64,000 nucleotides of DNA from Axinella damicornis (taxonomy: Eukaryota; Porifera; Demospongiae; Axinellida; Axinellidae). The stretch lies in assembly GCA_963931865.1 (NCBI GenBank), contig OZ007517.1:896268-960267 (forward strand), in the 5' to 3' direction. A program made the position numbers and the translations under genes. The notes beneath the pieces were generated by a model. It was not told where the DNA came from, did no database searches, and saw only the letters and a list, made by a program, of their open reading frames with translations. Positions 43,361 to 52,482 of this stretch are shown in pieces. The stretch's first letter is position 1; the number at the start of each line of letters is the position of its first letter.

Positions 43361-46300
43361 GACACTATCACACCCTGTACACACACACACGCACGCACAC
43401 GCACGCACACGCACACGCACACACACGCACACACATGCAACACACACACACACAAACACACACACAAAAACAAACAGCGGATGCTATCACACCCTACCTC
43501 TTTGTACACACACACACACTAGCCTCGGTCCAGGCTCTCTCCTCAAAACCAGGGGAGAGCCTGGGAACGAGGCTACACACATACATACACACACACTCAC
43601 AGGTGGGTCACAGCCACAGTCACACTGAAACGTGATGTTCAACTCCACAAGCCCAAACCCAATAAACTGGACTTGGGCCGTGACGGGCCTCTCGCTACAT
43701 ATCTCAGGTGATGCCTCCACGGTGACAGTGTACACTACGTTGTTGGGCGGGGTCACATTCAGACATACATCCAGAGAATCGTCCCTCAGTGTCCCAAACG
43801 GAGCGCTGTTGCAAATGAGGAGGAAGATGGTGATGGGTGTGGAGGAAAGAGGGTGATGGATGCATGTGGAGGGGAGAGAGGTGAAGATGGTGTGGGTGTG
43901 GAGGGGAGTGGCGTGGGGGGAGATGGATGTGGAGGGGAGAGGTGAGGATGGTGATGGGTGCGAAGGGGAGTGGCGTGGGGGGAGATGGATGTGGAGGGGA
44001 GAGGTGAGGATGGTGATGGGTGCGAAGGGGAGGGGTGGGAGGAGATGGTGATGGGTGTGGACGGGAGTGGCATAGGGGGACATTGGTGTGGAGGGAAGAG
44101 GGGTGGAGGTCGTGATGGGTGTGAAGAGGAGGGGTGGGAGGAGATGGTGATGGGTATGGAGGGGAGAGAGGAGGGTGGAGATGGTGATGGGTGTGGAGGG
44201 GAGAGGAGGGTGGAGATGGTGATGGGTGTGGAGGGGAGAGAGGAGGGTGGAGATGGTGATGGGTGTGGAGGGGAGAGGAGGGTGGAGATGGTGATGGGTG
44301 TGGAGGGGAGAGAGGTGGATAGAGTGTTGCATGGGAGGGCAAGGATGTGGGTGGAGCATGAGGAGGGGGGAGAGGATGAAACCAGTATATTAGCACTCCA
44401 CTTCCTGTCTAACAGCCAAATACAGCTTTCTGATTGGTTGCATTACATTCCTCTCACCATCCATCGGCAGGCAGGATGGTGATGTTGATTGGGAGGTTCT
44501 CTGAGATCCCTGAAACCACAGGGACCACTGTAGTTGACAAAATCTGCACGACGGGGGGGATTGAGAGGGGTCATGAGATGTGGGTGTGGTCAGACATGAG
44601 TATGTGTACACAGAGATAGTTTCACAAACCAGACACTCCAGTCCGTGTGAGAGGTCTGGCTGTGCCATTACCAATCCTTCCTCACCTGGTATTGCCTATC
44701 AATCTCATTCAGGAGGTCATCCGGGTTAGCTGCGAGATCTCCAACGAATGCACTCCGGATCGTGTCCCTCAAGTTGAGATAGGTTGCCTGGCTGATTGGA
44801 GGGATGGCAAAGATGGGGATGATTCGTCGGTCATTGAGGATCCTTGCAATGGAACCACTAGAGGGATAGTCCTGGCGTGTGTCGTAGTCGTACATGAAGT
44901 CTCCGGTAGTAGAATCAAATTCAAGATGGCAAAGCCCGTCAGGTGGGTTCACTATGCCCCCCATCTGCATTCAGTGAGGGAGTGGGAGGGTGGGTGCGGT
45001 GAGGGAGTGGGAGGGTGGGTGCGGTGAGGGAGTGGGAGGGTGGGTGTGGTGAGGGAGTGGAAGGGTGGGTGAGGTTAGGGGAGGGAGTGGGAGGGTGGGT
45101 GCGGTGAGGGAGTGGGAGGGTGGGTGTGGTGAGGGGAGGGAGTGGAAGGGTGGGTGTTGTGAGGGGAGGGAGTGGGACGGTGGGTGTGGTGAGGGGAGGG
45201 AGTGGGAGGGTGGGTGTGGTGAGGGGAGGGAGTGGGAGGGTGGGTGTGGTGAGGGAGTGGGAGGATGGGTGTGGTGAGTGGCAGCTGGTGAAGATGGGAG
45301 GTGTGTGGGGTGGGGGGAGGCAGAGGAGATGGGAGGTGTGTGGAGGTGGGGGAGGGGAGGTGCAGGAGGAAGACTGTTTCACCTTTCCATCGAGGGCATA
45401 GTGGTAGTCGCCATCAGAAACGGCCACCACGAGTCTACGGGACTCCCCCCTTGGCCGCCAGCCTACCACATCCTGTGGGTAAGGTAACATCACTAGGTTA
45501 TCACTGCAGCTCCCATGCTGGCCTCATTCCCAGGCCATGTGGTCTAGCCTCATTCCCAGGCCAGGTGGTCTAGCCTCATTCCCAGGCCAGGTGGTCTAGC
45601 CTCATTCCCAGGCCAGGTGGTCTAGCCTCATTCCCAGGCCAGGTGGTCTAGCCTCATTCCCAGGCCATGTGGACTACCAGTAGCCTCATGACCTGGGTAC
45701 TATCATAACTGTTATGAATACTTATGCTCAGGGAATTTCGTTTGTGAAGAAGTGCTGTGAAATCGCTGGGTGACCGAAACCAAGCTGTTTTTGCATACAC
45801 TCATCAGTGCATGTGACATCACAAGCCACAGGTACAAGCAGGTTGGATAGTATCTACACTTCCGTGCATGCAATTATGTAGATACTCACCTCACATACAG
45901 CCAACTGCATCAACCCATCCAGCATAGCCTCTGGTTGGTCAGGACTGGCCGAGATAAGAGCACGGTCTAGTACATCCTGGAGGGAGGGAGGGAGGGAGGG
46001 AGGGAGGGAGGGAGGGAGGGAGGGAGGGAGGGAGGGAGGGAGGGAGGGAGGGAGGGAGGGAGGGAGGGAGGGAGGGAGGGAGGGGGGAGGGGGGAGGGAG
46101 GGATCGAGAGAGGGAGGGACGGAAGGAGGGGAGGGAAGGCCGTAAGGAGGAGTACCATTGAGATATGCTAATAGATCTAGAGAGTGCCTTGATTGTGTTC
46201 ATAACATTATGCTAGCAGACCTGGAACTCGGTGCCGTTGGCAGTGAGGTTGAGCCTGTGTCTGAAGCTGTAGACTGCTTCACAGTTATCTGGTGTGATAC

Positions 46301-49300
46301 TGGGGATTTGAAGAGCGTCTGCTGCACATGGGAAACTGGGACTGGGGGAGGAGAGAAGAAAGGGAGGCAGAGAAGCAGAGACGGGAGATGAAGTGAGGAT
46401 CATGTGACAGGACATTGGGGGGATGGACAGGAAGTATGGGGGAGACAGAGATGCACATGTACATGTAGTTACCATAGGGAGGGAGGGGAGGGAGGGAGGG
46501 AGGGAGGGAGGGAGGGAGGGGAGGGAGGGAGGGAGGGAGGGAGGGAGGGAGGGAGGGAGGGAGGGAGGGAGGGAGGAAGGGAGGGAGGGAGGGAGGGAGG
46601 GAGGGGGGAGGGAGGGAAGGAGGGAGAGAGGGAGGGAGGGAGGGAGGGAGGGAGGGAGGGAGGGAGGGAGGGAGGGAGGGAGGGAGGGAGGGAGGGGGGA
46701 GGGAGGGAGGGAGGGAGGGAGGGAGGGGGGAGGGAGGGAGGGAGGGAGGGAGGGAGGGGGGAGGGAGGGAGGGAGGGAGGGAGGGAGGGAGGGAGGGAGG
46801 GGGAGGGAGGGAAGGAGGAATCAAGGGAGGGAAGAAGGGCGGCAAGGAGAGAGGAAGGGAGGGAGGGAAGGAGGGAGGGAGGGAGGGAAGGAGGGAGGGA
46901 AAGAGGGAGGGAAGAAGGGCGGAAAGGAGAGAGGAAGGGAGGGAGGGCCATGAGAGGGATCAATAGGGCACCTACCTGTAACGTTGGGCAAAAGGAGCTA
47001 CCCTCTTGTCAACAAAAGAGCCAAAACCAATTTGGAACTCATCCGTGAGACTTTGCATTCTCGAGACTGTTGTGTGTGAAGAGGGGAGATGTGATGAGTA
47101 TGAGGGTGAGTGTGTGTGTGTGTGTGTATGAGTATGAGGGTGAGTGTGTGTGTGTGTGAGTGTGTGTGTGTGTGAGTGTGTGTGTGTGTGAGTGTGTGTG
47201 TGTGTGAGTGTGTGTGTGTGAAGAGGGGAGGTGTGATGAGTATGAGGGTGAGTGTGCGTGTGTGTGTCACATGTACAATACACACAATGCTACAGTCACA
47301 CATCAATACATTAAGATTTTAATGTGTGTCTGCGTGTGCGACGGAAGTGGGATGTTCGTGGGGCGGGACTAGACTAGTGATGCACGACCTTTGTACTTCA
47401 ATTTACTGAACCTCGAACTTCGCGAGGGATGTTCAAGAATGTTGGTTAAGGGCTGAAATCACAAGCAGATGCAATCGGGGAGCAGCAGTTGAAGCGGAAG
47501 CAATAGGGGAGCAGCAGCTGAAGCGGACGCAATCGGGGAGCAGTTGAAGCGGACGTAATCGGGGAGCAGCAGCTGAAGCGGATGGAATCGGAGAGCAGCA
47601 GCTGAAGCGGATGCAAGCGGCGAGTGCAAACACAATTGGAGAACAGCAGCTGAAGCGGATGCAATCGGGGAGCAGCAGCTCTGCACAGAGAGCTGTTTGG
47701 CGCCGGATTACTCACGCAGGCGAACGAGGGGGAAGAAGCAACTTGTACACATTAACACACATAATAACACACACAAAATTACACTCACTTAGTTGACTGG
47801 CAAACGATTGCAGGCTATTCAAACGTTGCTGCATAGTGAACGACAGATCCATAAGAATGTACATGTCCACGACGATTGAGGTTGCTGGCTTGACAGTGAT
47901 GTTGAAACTTGTAGGAATGCCTGTATACATGCAAGACAGAGCAGTGTGTAATCACAGGATGCTATCCAGGGGGAGGTTGCTATGGCAGGTTGCTATGCAT
48001 GGCGGGGGGGGGATTGCTACAGTACCCAGGGGTAGTTGCAATGGTAGCCGGGGAGGTTGCTACGGTACGACCAGGCTAGCCTCGTTCCCAGGCCGAAATG
48101 GGAAGCGAGATTAGACCAGGCTTAATAGACAGACAATGGTATGCAGAGTTTTATGTATCATAAATCACCCGAGACACATACTACTATACATGATAGGTAT
48201 GAAATTAGAGTCGCTGAAACGTTCCATCACATGCTGACTGCACTAATGTCTCCCCTCTTGTACCTGGTCGCAGCTGGACTTGTACCGCGGCAGGAGAGAC
48301 TTGTGCATCATTTGCAGTATTGCTCTGCCGGCAGAAAGAAGATAAAGATCACACACGTCTCATGTCAGCAGTAGGTGCTAGTTAGCTAGTCCCATTCTCA
48401 GACCCCAGTAGGTGCTAGCTGGGCCCATTCCCAGACCAGTAGGTGCTAGCTGGGCCCATTCCCAGACCAGTAGGTGCTAGCTGGGCCCATTCCCAGACCA
48501 GTAGGTGCTAGCTGGGCCCATTCCCAGACCCCAGTAGGTGCTAGCTGGGCCCATTCTCAGACCCCAGTAGGTGCTAGCTGGGCCCATTCCCAGACCAGTA
48601 GGTGCTAGCTGGGCCCATTCTCAGACCAGTAGGTGCTAGCTGGGCCCATTCCCAGACCAGTAGGTGCTAGCTGGGCCCATTCCCAGACCAGTAGGTGCTA
48701 GCTGGGCCCATTCTCAGACCAGTAGGTGCTAGCTGGGCCCATTCCCAGACCAGTAGGTGCTAGCTGGGCCCATTCCCAGACCAGTAGGTGCTAGCTGGGC
48801 CCATTCTCAGACCAGTAGGTGCTAGCTGGGCCCATTCCCAGACCCCAGTAGGTGCTAGCTGGGCCCATTCTCAGACCAGTAGGTGCTAGCTGGGCCCATT
48901 CTCAGACCAGTAGGTGCTAGCTGGGCCCATTCTCAGACCCCAGTAGGTGCTAGCTGGGCCCATTCCCAGACCCCAGTAGGTGCTAGCTGGGCCCATTCTC
49001 AGACCCCAGTAGGTGCTAGCTGGGCCCATTCTCAGACCCCAGTAGGTGCTAGCTGGGCCCATTCCCAGACCCCAGTAGGTGCTAGCTGGGCCCATTCTCA
49101 GACCAGTAGGTGCTAGCTGGGCCCATTCTCAGACCCCAGTAGGTGCTAGCTGGGCCCATTCTCAGACCCCAGTAGGTGCTAGCTGGGCCCATTCTCAGAC
49201 CCCAGTAGGTGCTAGCTGGGCCCATTCCCAGACCCCAGTAGGTGCTAGCTGGGCCCATTCTCAGACCAGTAGGTGCTAGCTGGGCCCATTCTCAGACCCC

Positions 49301-50695
49301 AGTAGGTGCTAGCTGGGCCCGGCCATTCCCAGACCCCAGTAGGTGCTAGCTGGGACCCATTCTCAGACCCCAGTAGGTGCTAGCTGGGCCCATTCTCAGA
49401 CCCCAGTAGGTGCTAGCTGGGCCCATTCTCAGACCAGTAGGTGCTAGCTGGGCCCATTCTCAGACCAGTAGGTGCTAGCTGGGCCCATTCCCAGACCCCA
49501 GTAGGTGCTAGCTGGGCCCATTCAGACCCCAGTAGCTGCTAGCTGGGCCCATTCTCAGACCAGTAGGTGCTAGCTGGGCCCATTCTCAGACCAGTAGGTG
49601 CTAGCTGGGCCCATTCCCAGACCAGTAGGTGCTAGCTGGGCCCATTCCCAGACCCCAGTAGGTGCTAGCTGGGCCCATTCAGTAGCCCTATGATACGTAC
49701 CTCTATTTGCCTGGACTGAGGATTGAGAATTCTATCAGGCCTACAGTTCAAGGTTGAAATAAGTTGGTCGACGGTACCACACATCGGGGCAGGTGCTGTG
49801 TCGATAGATTGGTTAGCGTAGCGACGAAATGCATCCTGCGTGTGTGGAGGGGGAAGGTGTGTATACATGAGTTAAAGTCACCCCCTGCCTGTCTGTATCA
49901 CAGATCGTATTGAAATCGTGCATAACAACACAATAGAGAGGTTTGTCAGGCCATGCCGACGCCCTGAGCACACTCACGATGTCATTGCACCACGCACAGG
50001 TGCTGTTGAGAACGATGCAATCGGAACAACGTGTGTATGTAGAGCACTCTGAGGAACAGAAGAAAGTATGAAAGAGTGATGCTCACACACCGGACACGGC
50101 AGCCATCCTTTGTTCACTGAGTGGATACCACACACTGCCCCTGGTCGCTATGGTGACAATGGAGTAAAAGCCCTAGAAACTATCCACATTCCAAATCTAT
50201 ATATACAGCTGCACAACTTAAATGGGCTTCACTAATACCAAGAACATTAGGTGGCCACTTACAAAGCCATACATATTATAGGAGCTGTACATATTTGCTA
50301 AGGTTCAAATACCTCAGCAACCACAGGTGCAGCCATGGGTACAAAAACACAAAAACACGGAGTTCAGAAATGCTTGACCAATGTTCACTGACAATTCGTA
50401 AGTAGCTACGTGGTTGTATCTACTCAAGAGAAGAGAATACCATCATCTTGGCACGTACAGGTTCTAATACCACCATCTTGGTATGAGTTGCAGCTGAAAA
50501 TTGTGCACAGGGGTTAAAGTTAATGGGTAGCACATATGCAGTTGGTAAGTCACATGACAATCTACAATGTAACCCCTCCCACTCAGACATGATACCAAGC
50601 CACTCACCATCAGGCTTGGAAGACGGGATCAGAACCAGGGCCACTGCCACGCCCAGCACCACCTGCCAGTAGTATCTCTCACCTCTGGTAACCAT
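38876..50695 (-). CDS. integrin beta subunit
   Basis: A single-pass cell-adhesion receptor chain that pairs with an integrin alpha chain. 834 residues in 23 exons: 50695-50608, 50048-49978, 49835-49701, 48324-48264, 47920-47789, 47066-46976, 46335-46221, 45976-45890, 45472-45383, 44964-44686, 44543-44458, 43805-43601, 43273-43203, 42379-42323, 41788-41716, 41627-41522, 41187-41081, 41010-40912, 40811-40652, 40380-40240, 39665-39553, 39132-39079 and 38959-38876. Order: signal peptide, PSI domain ([14 protein letters not shown]), beta-I domain with [11 protein letters not shown], hybrid domain, cysteine-rich I-EGF repeats ([16 protein letters not shown]), beta-tail, membrane helix near 760-785 ([18 protein letters not shown]), cytoplasmic tail. 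The MIDAS reads DLSFT (143-147), with Thr in place of the usual last Ser. The tail has NPLF (811-814) and NPRY (823-826), the talin/kindlin-type NPxY motifs. Which beta class it belongs to is not clear. Confidence 0.96.
39702..39931. mobile_element. 230-bp inverted-repeat element with TAAGGTAAG ends
   Basis: TA-bounded, with arms of about 28 bp (TAAGGTAAGTCGGGGTAA, TTTCGGTCAC and complements; few mismatches). A second inner repeat (GGTTTATTTCCGGTCACT against AGTGACCGGAAATACCC) extends the stem. It lies in integrin beta intron 20. Confidence 0.85.
40020..40187 (+). repeat. 23-bp tandem repeat in integrin beta intron 20
   Basis: Seven near-identical copies of a unit containing AGTGAAAGGGTTAACCTAG, starting after ATATACTTAG. 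The array ends about 50 bp from exon 20. Confidence 0.9.
40384..40612. repeat. pyrimidine tract (sense) abutting integrin beta exon 20
   Basis: GGGGGCAGGAGGAGG units with G runs on the plus strand. On the sense strand this is CCTCCTCCTGCCCCC, running into the AG acceptor of exon 20. Confidence 0.92.
41803..42265. repeat. pyrimidine tract (sense) before integrin beta exon 15
   Basis: About 460 bp of GGAGAGGAGGGG-type purine sequence on the plus strand, C/T-rich in the sense direction. It ends about 15 bp before the exon 15 acceptor. Confidence 0.9.
43325..43520. repeat. CA microsatellites in integrin beta intron 12
   Basis: Three (CA)n/(CACG)n runs separated by a repeated segment containing GAGGACACTATCACACCCT. 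The block is itself partly triplicated. Confidence 0.9.
43520..43575. mobile_element. TAGCCTCG hairpin element in integrin beta intron 12
   Basis: A 56-bp TA-bounded palindrome with inner arms CAGGCTCTCTCCT / AGGGGAGAGCCTG. It lies 25 bp downstream (sense) of the exon 12 donor. Confidence 0.8.
43818..44335. repeat. minisatellite before integrin beta exon 12
   Basis: Units of about 33-35 bp with GATGGTGATGGGTGTGGAGG and GGAGAG. On the sense strand it is C-rich (CACCATCACCATCTCC), ending about 10 bp before the exon 12 acceptor. Confidence 0.9.
44972..45275. repeat. minisatellite before integrin beta exon 10
   Basis: Units of about 23-28 bp containing GGGAGTGGGAGGGTGGGTG. Pyrimidine-rich on the sense strand and ending a few bases from the exon 10 acceptor. 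Confidence 0.9.
45518..45680 (+). repeat. 26-bp tandem array made of hairpin-arm sequence
   Basis: Six copies of CTAGCCTCATTCCCAGGCCA plus GGTGGT. The unit is one outer arm of the TAGCCTCG hairpin family in direct repetition. It lies in integrin beta intron 8. Confidence 0.92.
45979..46092. repeat. (GGGA)n microsatellite abutting integrin beta exon 8
   Basis: About 25 uninterrupted GGGA units on the plus strand. On the sense strand this is (TCCC)n that runs directly into the CAG acceptor of exon 8. Confidence 0.95.
46475..46945. repeat. long (GGGA)n array in integrin beta intron 6
   Basis: About 470 bp of GGGA units with scattered GGGGGGA and AAGG variants, pyrimidine-rich on the sense strand. 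Long GREGG- or PPSLP-type frames here are artefacts. Confidence 0.95.
47075..47268. repeat. TG-rich array before integrin beta exon 6
   Basis: (TG)n and TGAGTGTGTG units, with a duplicated segment [22 protein letters not shown]-rich on the sense strand, ending about 10 bp before the exon 6 acceptor. Confidence 0.9.
48376..49679 (+). repeat. 30/33-bp minisatellite in integrin beta intron 3
   Basis: About 42 units. Each contains GTAGGTGCTAGCTGGGCCCA then TTCYCAGACC, with an optional CCA that makes 30- and 33-bp forms. C/T variation at one site (TTCCCAG or TTCTCAG) marks unit types. It fills nearly all of intron 3 and ends about 20 bp from exon 3. The core CATTCCCAGACC matches the arm of the TAGTCTC hairpins. 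Confidence 0.95.
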
Positions 50696-51189
50696 GGCAA
50701 CCTACCTCTCCTGCAGTAAACAGTGGAGAGGTAGTGAATGCTATACTACTGCCAAGAAAGATCAAACCAATGGCAAAGCAAGTTAATCAAATTATAGATT
50801 TGGCCCTTTATTTATTCTGCTCCCTTCATTCATGCACACCGTCACACAACTAGTCTCGTTCCCAGACCCTCATTCCACAACATGGCAGAAATATTATCAT
50901 CTTCCAACGAGTGATGCATGACATCACGTGCAGTGGGTCCATGGATCCATAGGAGTGTATCATCTGCCAGAAGCTTTTGGATATCATTTTAAGTTCCACA
51001 TCTCCCAGTCACTAGTGATGACCACAGCTATGTTTGCACAACCACAGCTATGCAGATCAACCATTCCTAAGACATCAGAGGGATTCTTGCTGAAATTAAA
51101 TTCTTCCAGCACCACATTGCCACTTTCTCCCTAGCTCCCTTAGTATGGAACGCCATATGCGACAAAATTATTTGATTTATAATCGACAA

Positions 51190-51380
51190 ACTAGCTATTG
51201 CCGAAAATCGATTATCAGATGTCGATCTCTGGAAATCGAATTTGCTTTCACACAATTTTCGGAAATCGACATTCGGAAATCGATCTTCGGAAATCGTTGC
51301 TAGTATCGATCTATGGAAATCAATATCCGCTAATGGGAAATCGATATTTGGAAATTGATATTCGGAAATCGATCTTGAGA
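51190..51380 (+). repeat. degenerate ATCGAT/GGAAATCG array
   Basis: About fourteen occurrences of GAAATCGAT or near variants, spaced 12-25 bp, in a 190-bp stretch. Because ATCGAT is its own complement the array is partly palindromic. Confidence 0.8.
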
Positions 51381-51574
51381 TCCAGATCATGGTGACGTTG
51401 GTGTCTGGGAACGAGTATAGCACGTAATCTCGTTCCCATACCATAGGTCGTGTGGGAACGAGGCATATAGCCCACTTGAGATGGATGGTGTTTGTGAGTG
51501 TGTTATTGAAGTTAGCGAGGCTGCCCTACTTATGGTTATTGAGGAGTATGAGGAAGCAGATGAAGAAAGATTAG

Positions 51575-51716
51575 GTGAACAGGTGAGGCCTTCAAACACG
51601 CCTGGGGAACTTCACGGGCAGGCATGGCTATTAAAAAAGATCAAAGGTTGCTTCTAATAACCGGGGCTGTGAAGTTCCCCAGGCGTGTTTGAAGGCCTCA
51701 CCTGTTCAAGGATGGT
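51575..51716. mobile_element. inverted repeat with AACAGGTGAGGCC arms
   Basis: Arms of about 50 bp: GAACAGGTGAGGCCTTCAAA, CACGCCTGGGGAACTTCAC and the exact complement at 51668-51716. The centre is about 45 bp. No ORF. Confidence 0.85.
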
Positions 51717-52482
51717 CCATATTTCAGAAACCTACTGGTCTGACAGTCAGGCCTTTATTCAACCTACTGGTTGGCCTTTATTCATGGTTCTAGCTCAGCA
51801 CAACCTGAATCCACAAAGAAAAGAGCACTGGACATTCCAATGCTCTCTTCTTCGTGATGATGGAGCTGACCATTTTCATTCCCATTCTACATCTGAATAT
51901 CCTAACCTCGCTCTCAGGATCTCTTCAATCGCTTGATAACAAACCTACAGCTAGTGTGTGCCCGCCCCACGGCAGATGCCGGATGACACTATATTCATAG
52001 CATACCATATGAGATTTACCACGCCTCTCTAATGATCGTCGTACGATCACGGCAGCAGCAGATTGGTGATACAATGCACAGCACTTCACAGCCACAAGTA
52101 GAAGTTAGCCAGCAATCTTGCAGCTTGCCGCTTTGGAGTACTCAGCTAGCTCAGCCGGCCAGTTAGTCTACGTGCTATTATGCGGGGCCGGATATGCGGA
52201 GCGTGACAGCTGAAATATGATTGGTCAATTTATTACTCCCTTTCTTGCGCCAAATTTAAAATTTGAAGCAGCTGAACACAACACTTGAACACGGCCGGCC
52301 ACAAGTTGACCAAATCTCAGAGGCCGAGAGGGTAAGTTGGTGATGTGTAACTCGACGTTTTATTCTTGCGAAGTTGTATACCGTTAGCCTGACATTATAG
52401 CTCTGGTATTTGTTTCCAGGGTAGATTATCAGTGTCGAGTATAGATGCAGAAGGGAGGCTCGAGGTGGTACATGCAGGAGAG

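Larger units (their letters stand above)
50696..52482. promoter_or_regulatory. gap between integrin beta and BORA start codons
   Basis: 1.8 kb without a convincing coding gene. It holds the integrin 5' region, an ATCGAT-type array (51190-51380), an inverted repeat (51575-51716) and the BORA 5' region. A probable non-coding BORA exon ends at 52331 (GAGAGG then GTAAGT). The second exon starts at 52420. A near-palindrome TCTCGTTCCCAYAC at about 51427-51465 is another hairpin relic. Confidence 0.5.

Noticed and set aside
43487..45493. Minus-strand frames rich in His, Pro and Thr
   Set aside because: They span intronic minisatellites; true integrin exons inside them are much shorter and have clear splice sites.
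46404..47048. Open frames of 160-210 codons rich in GREGG or PPSLP
   Set aside because: They are produced by (GGGA)n in an integrin beta intron; no domain, no codon structure.
48376..49679. Regular 30-33-bp repeats resembling a CRISPR array
   Set aside because: Units are directly adjacent with no unique spacers, and the context is a eukaryotic intron.
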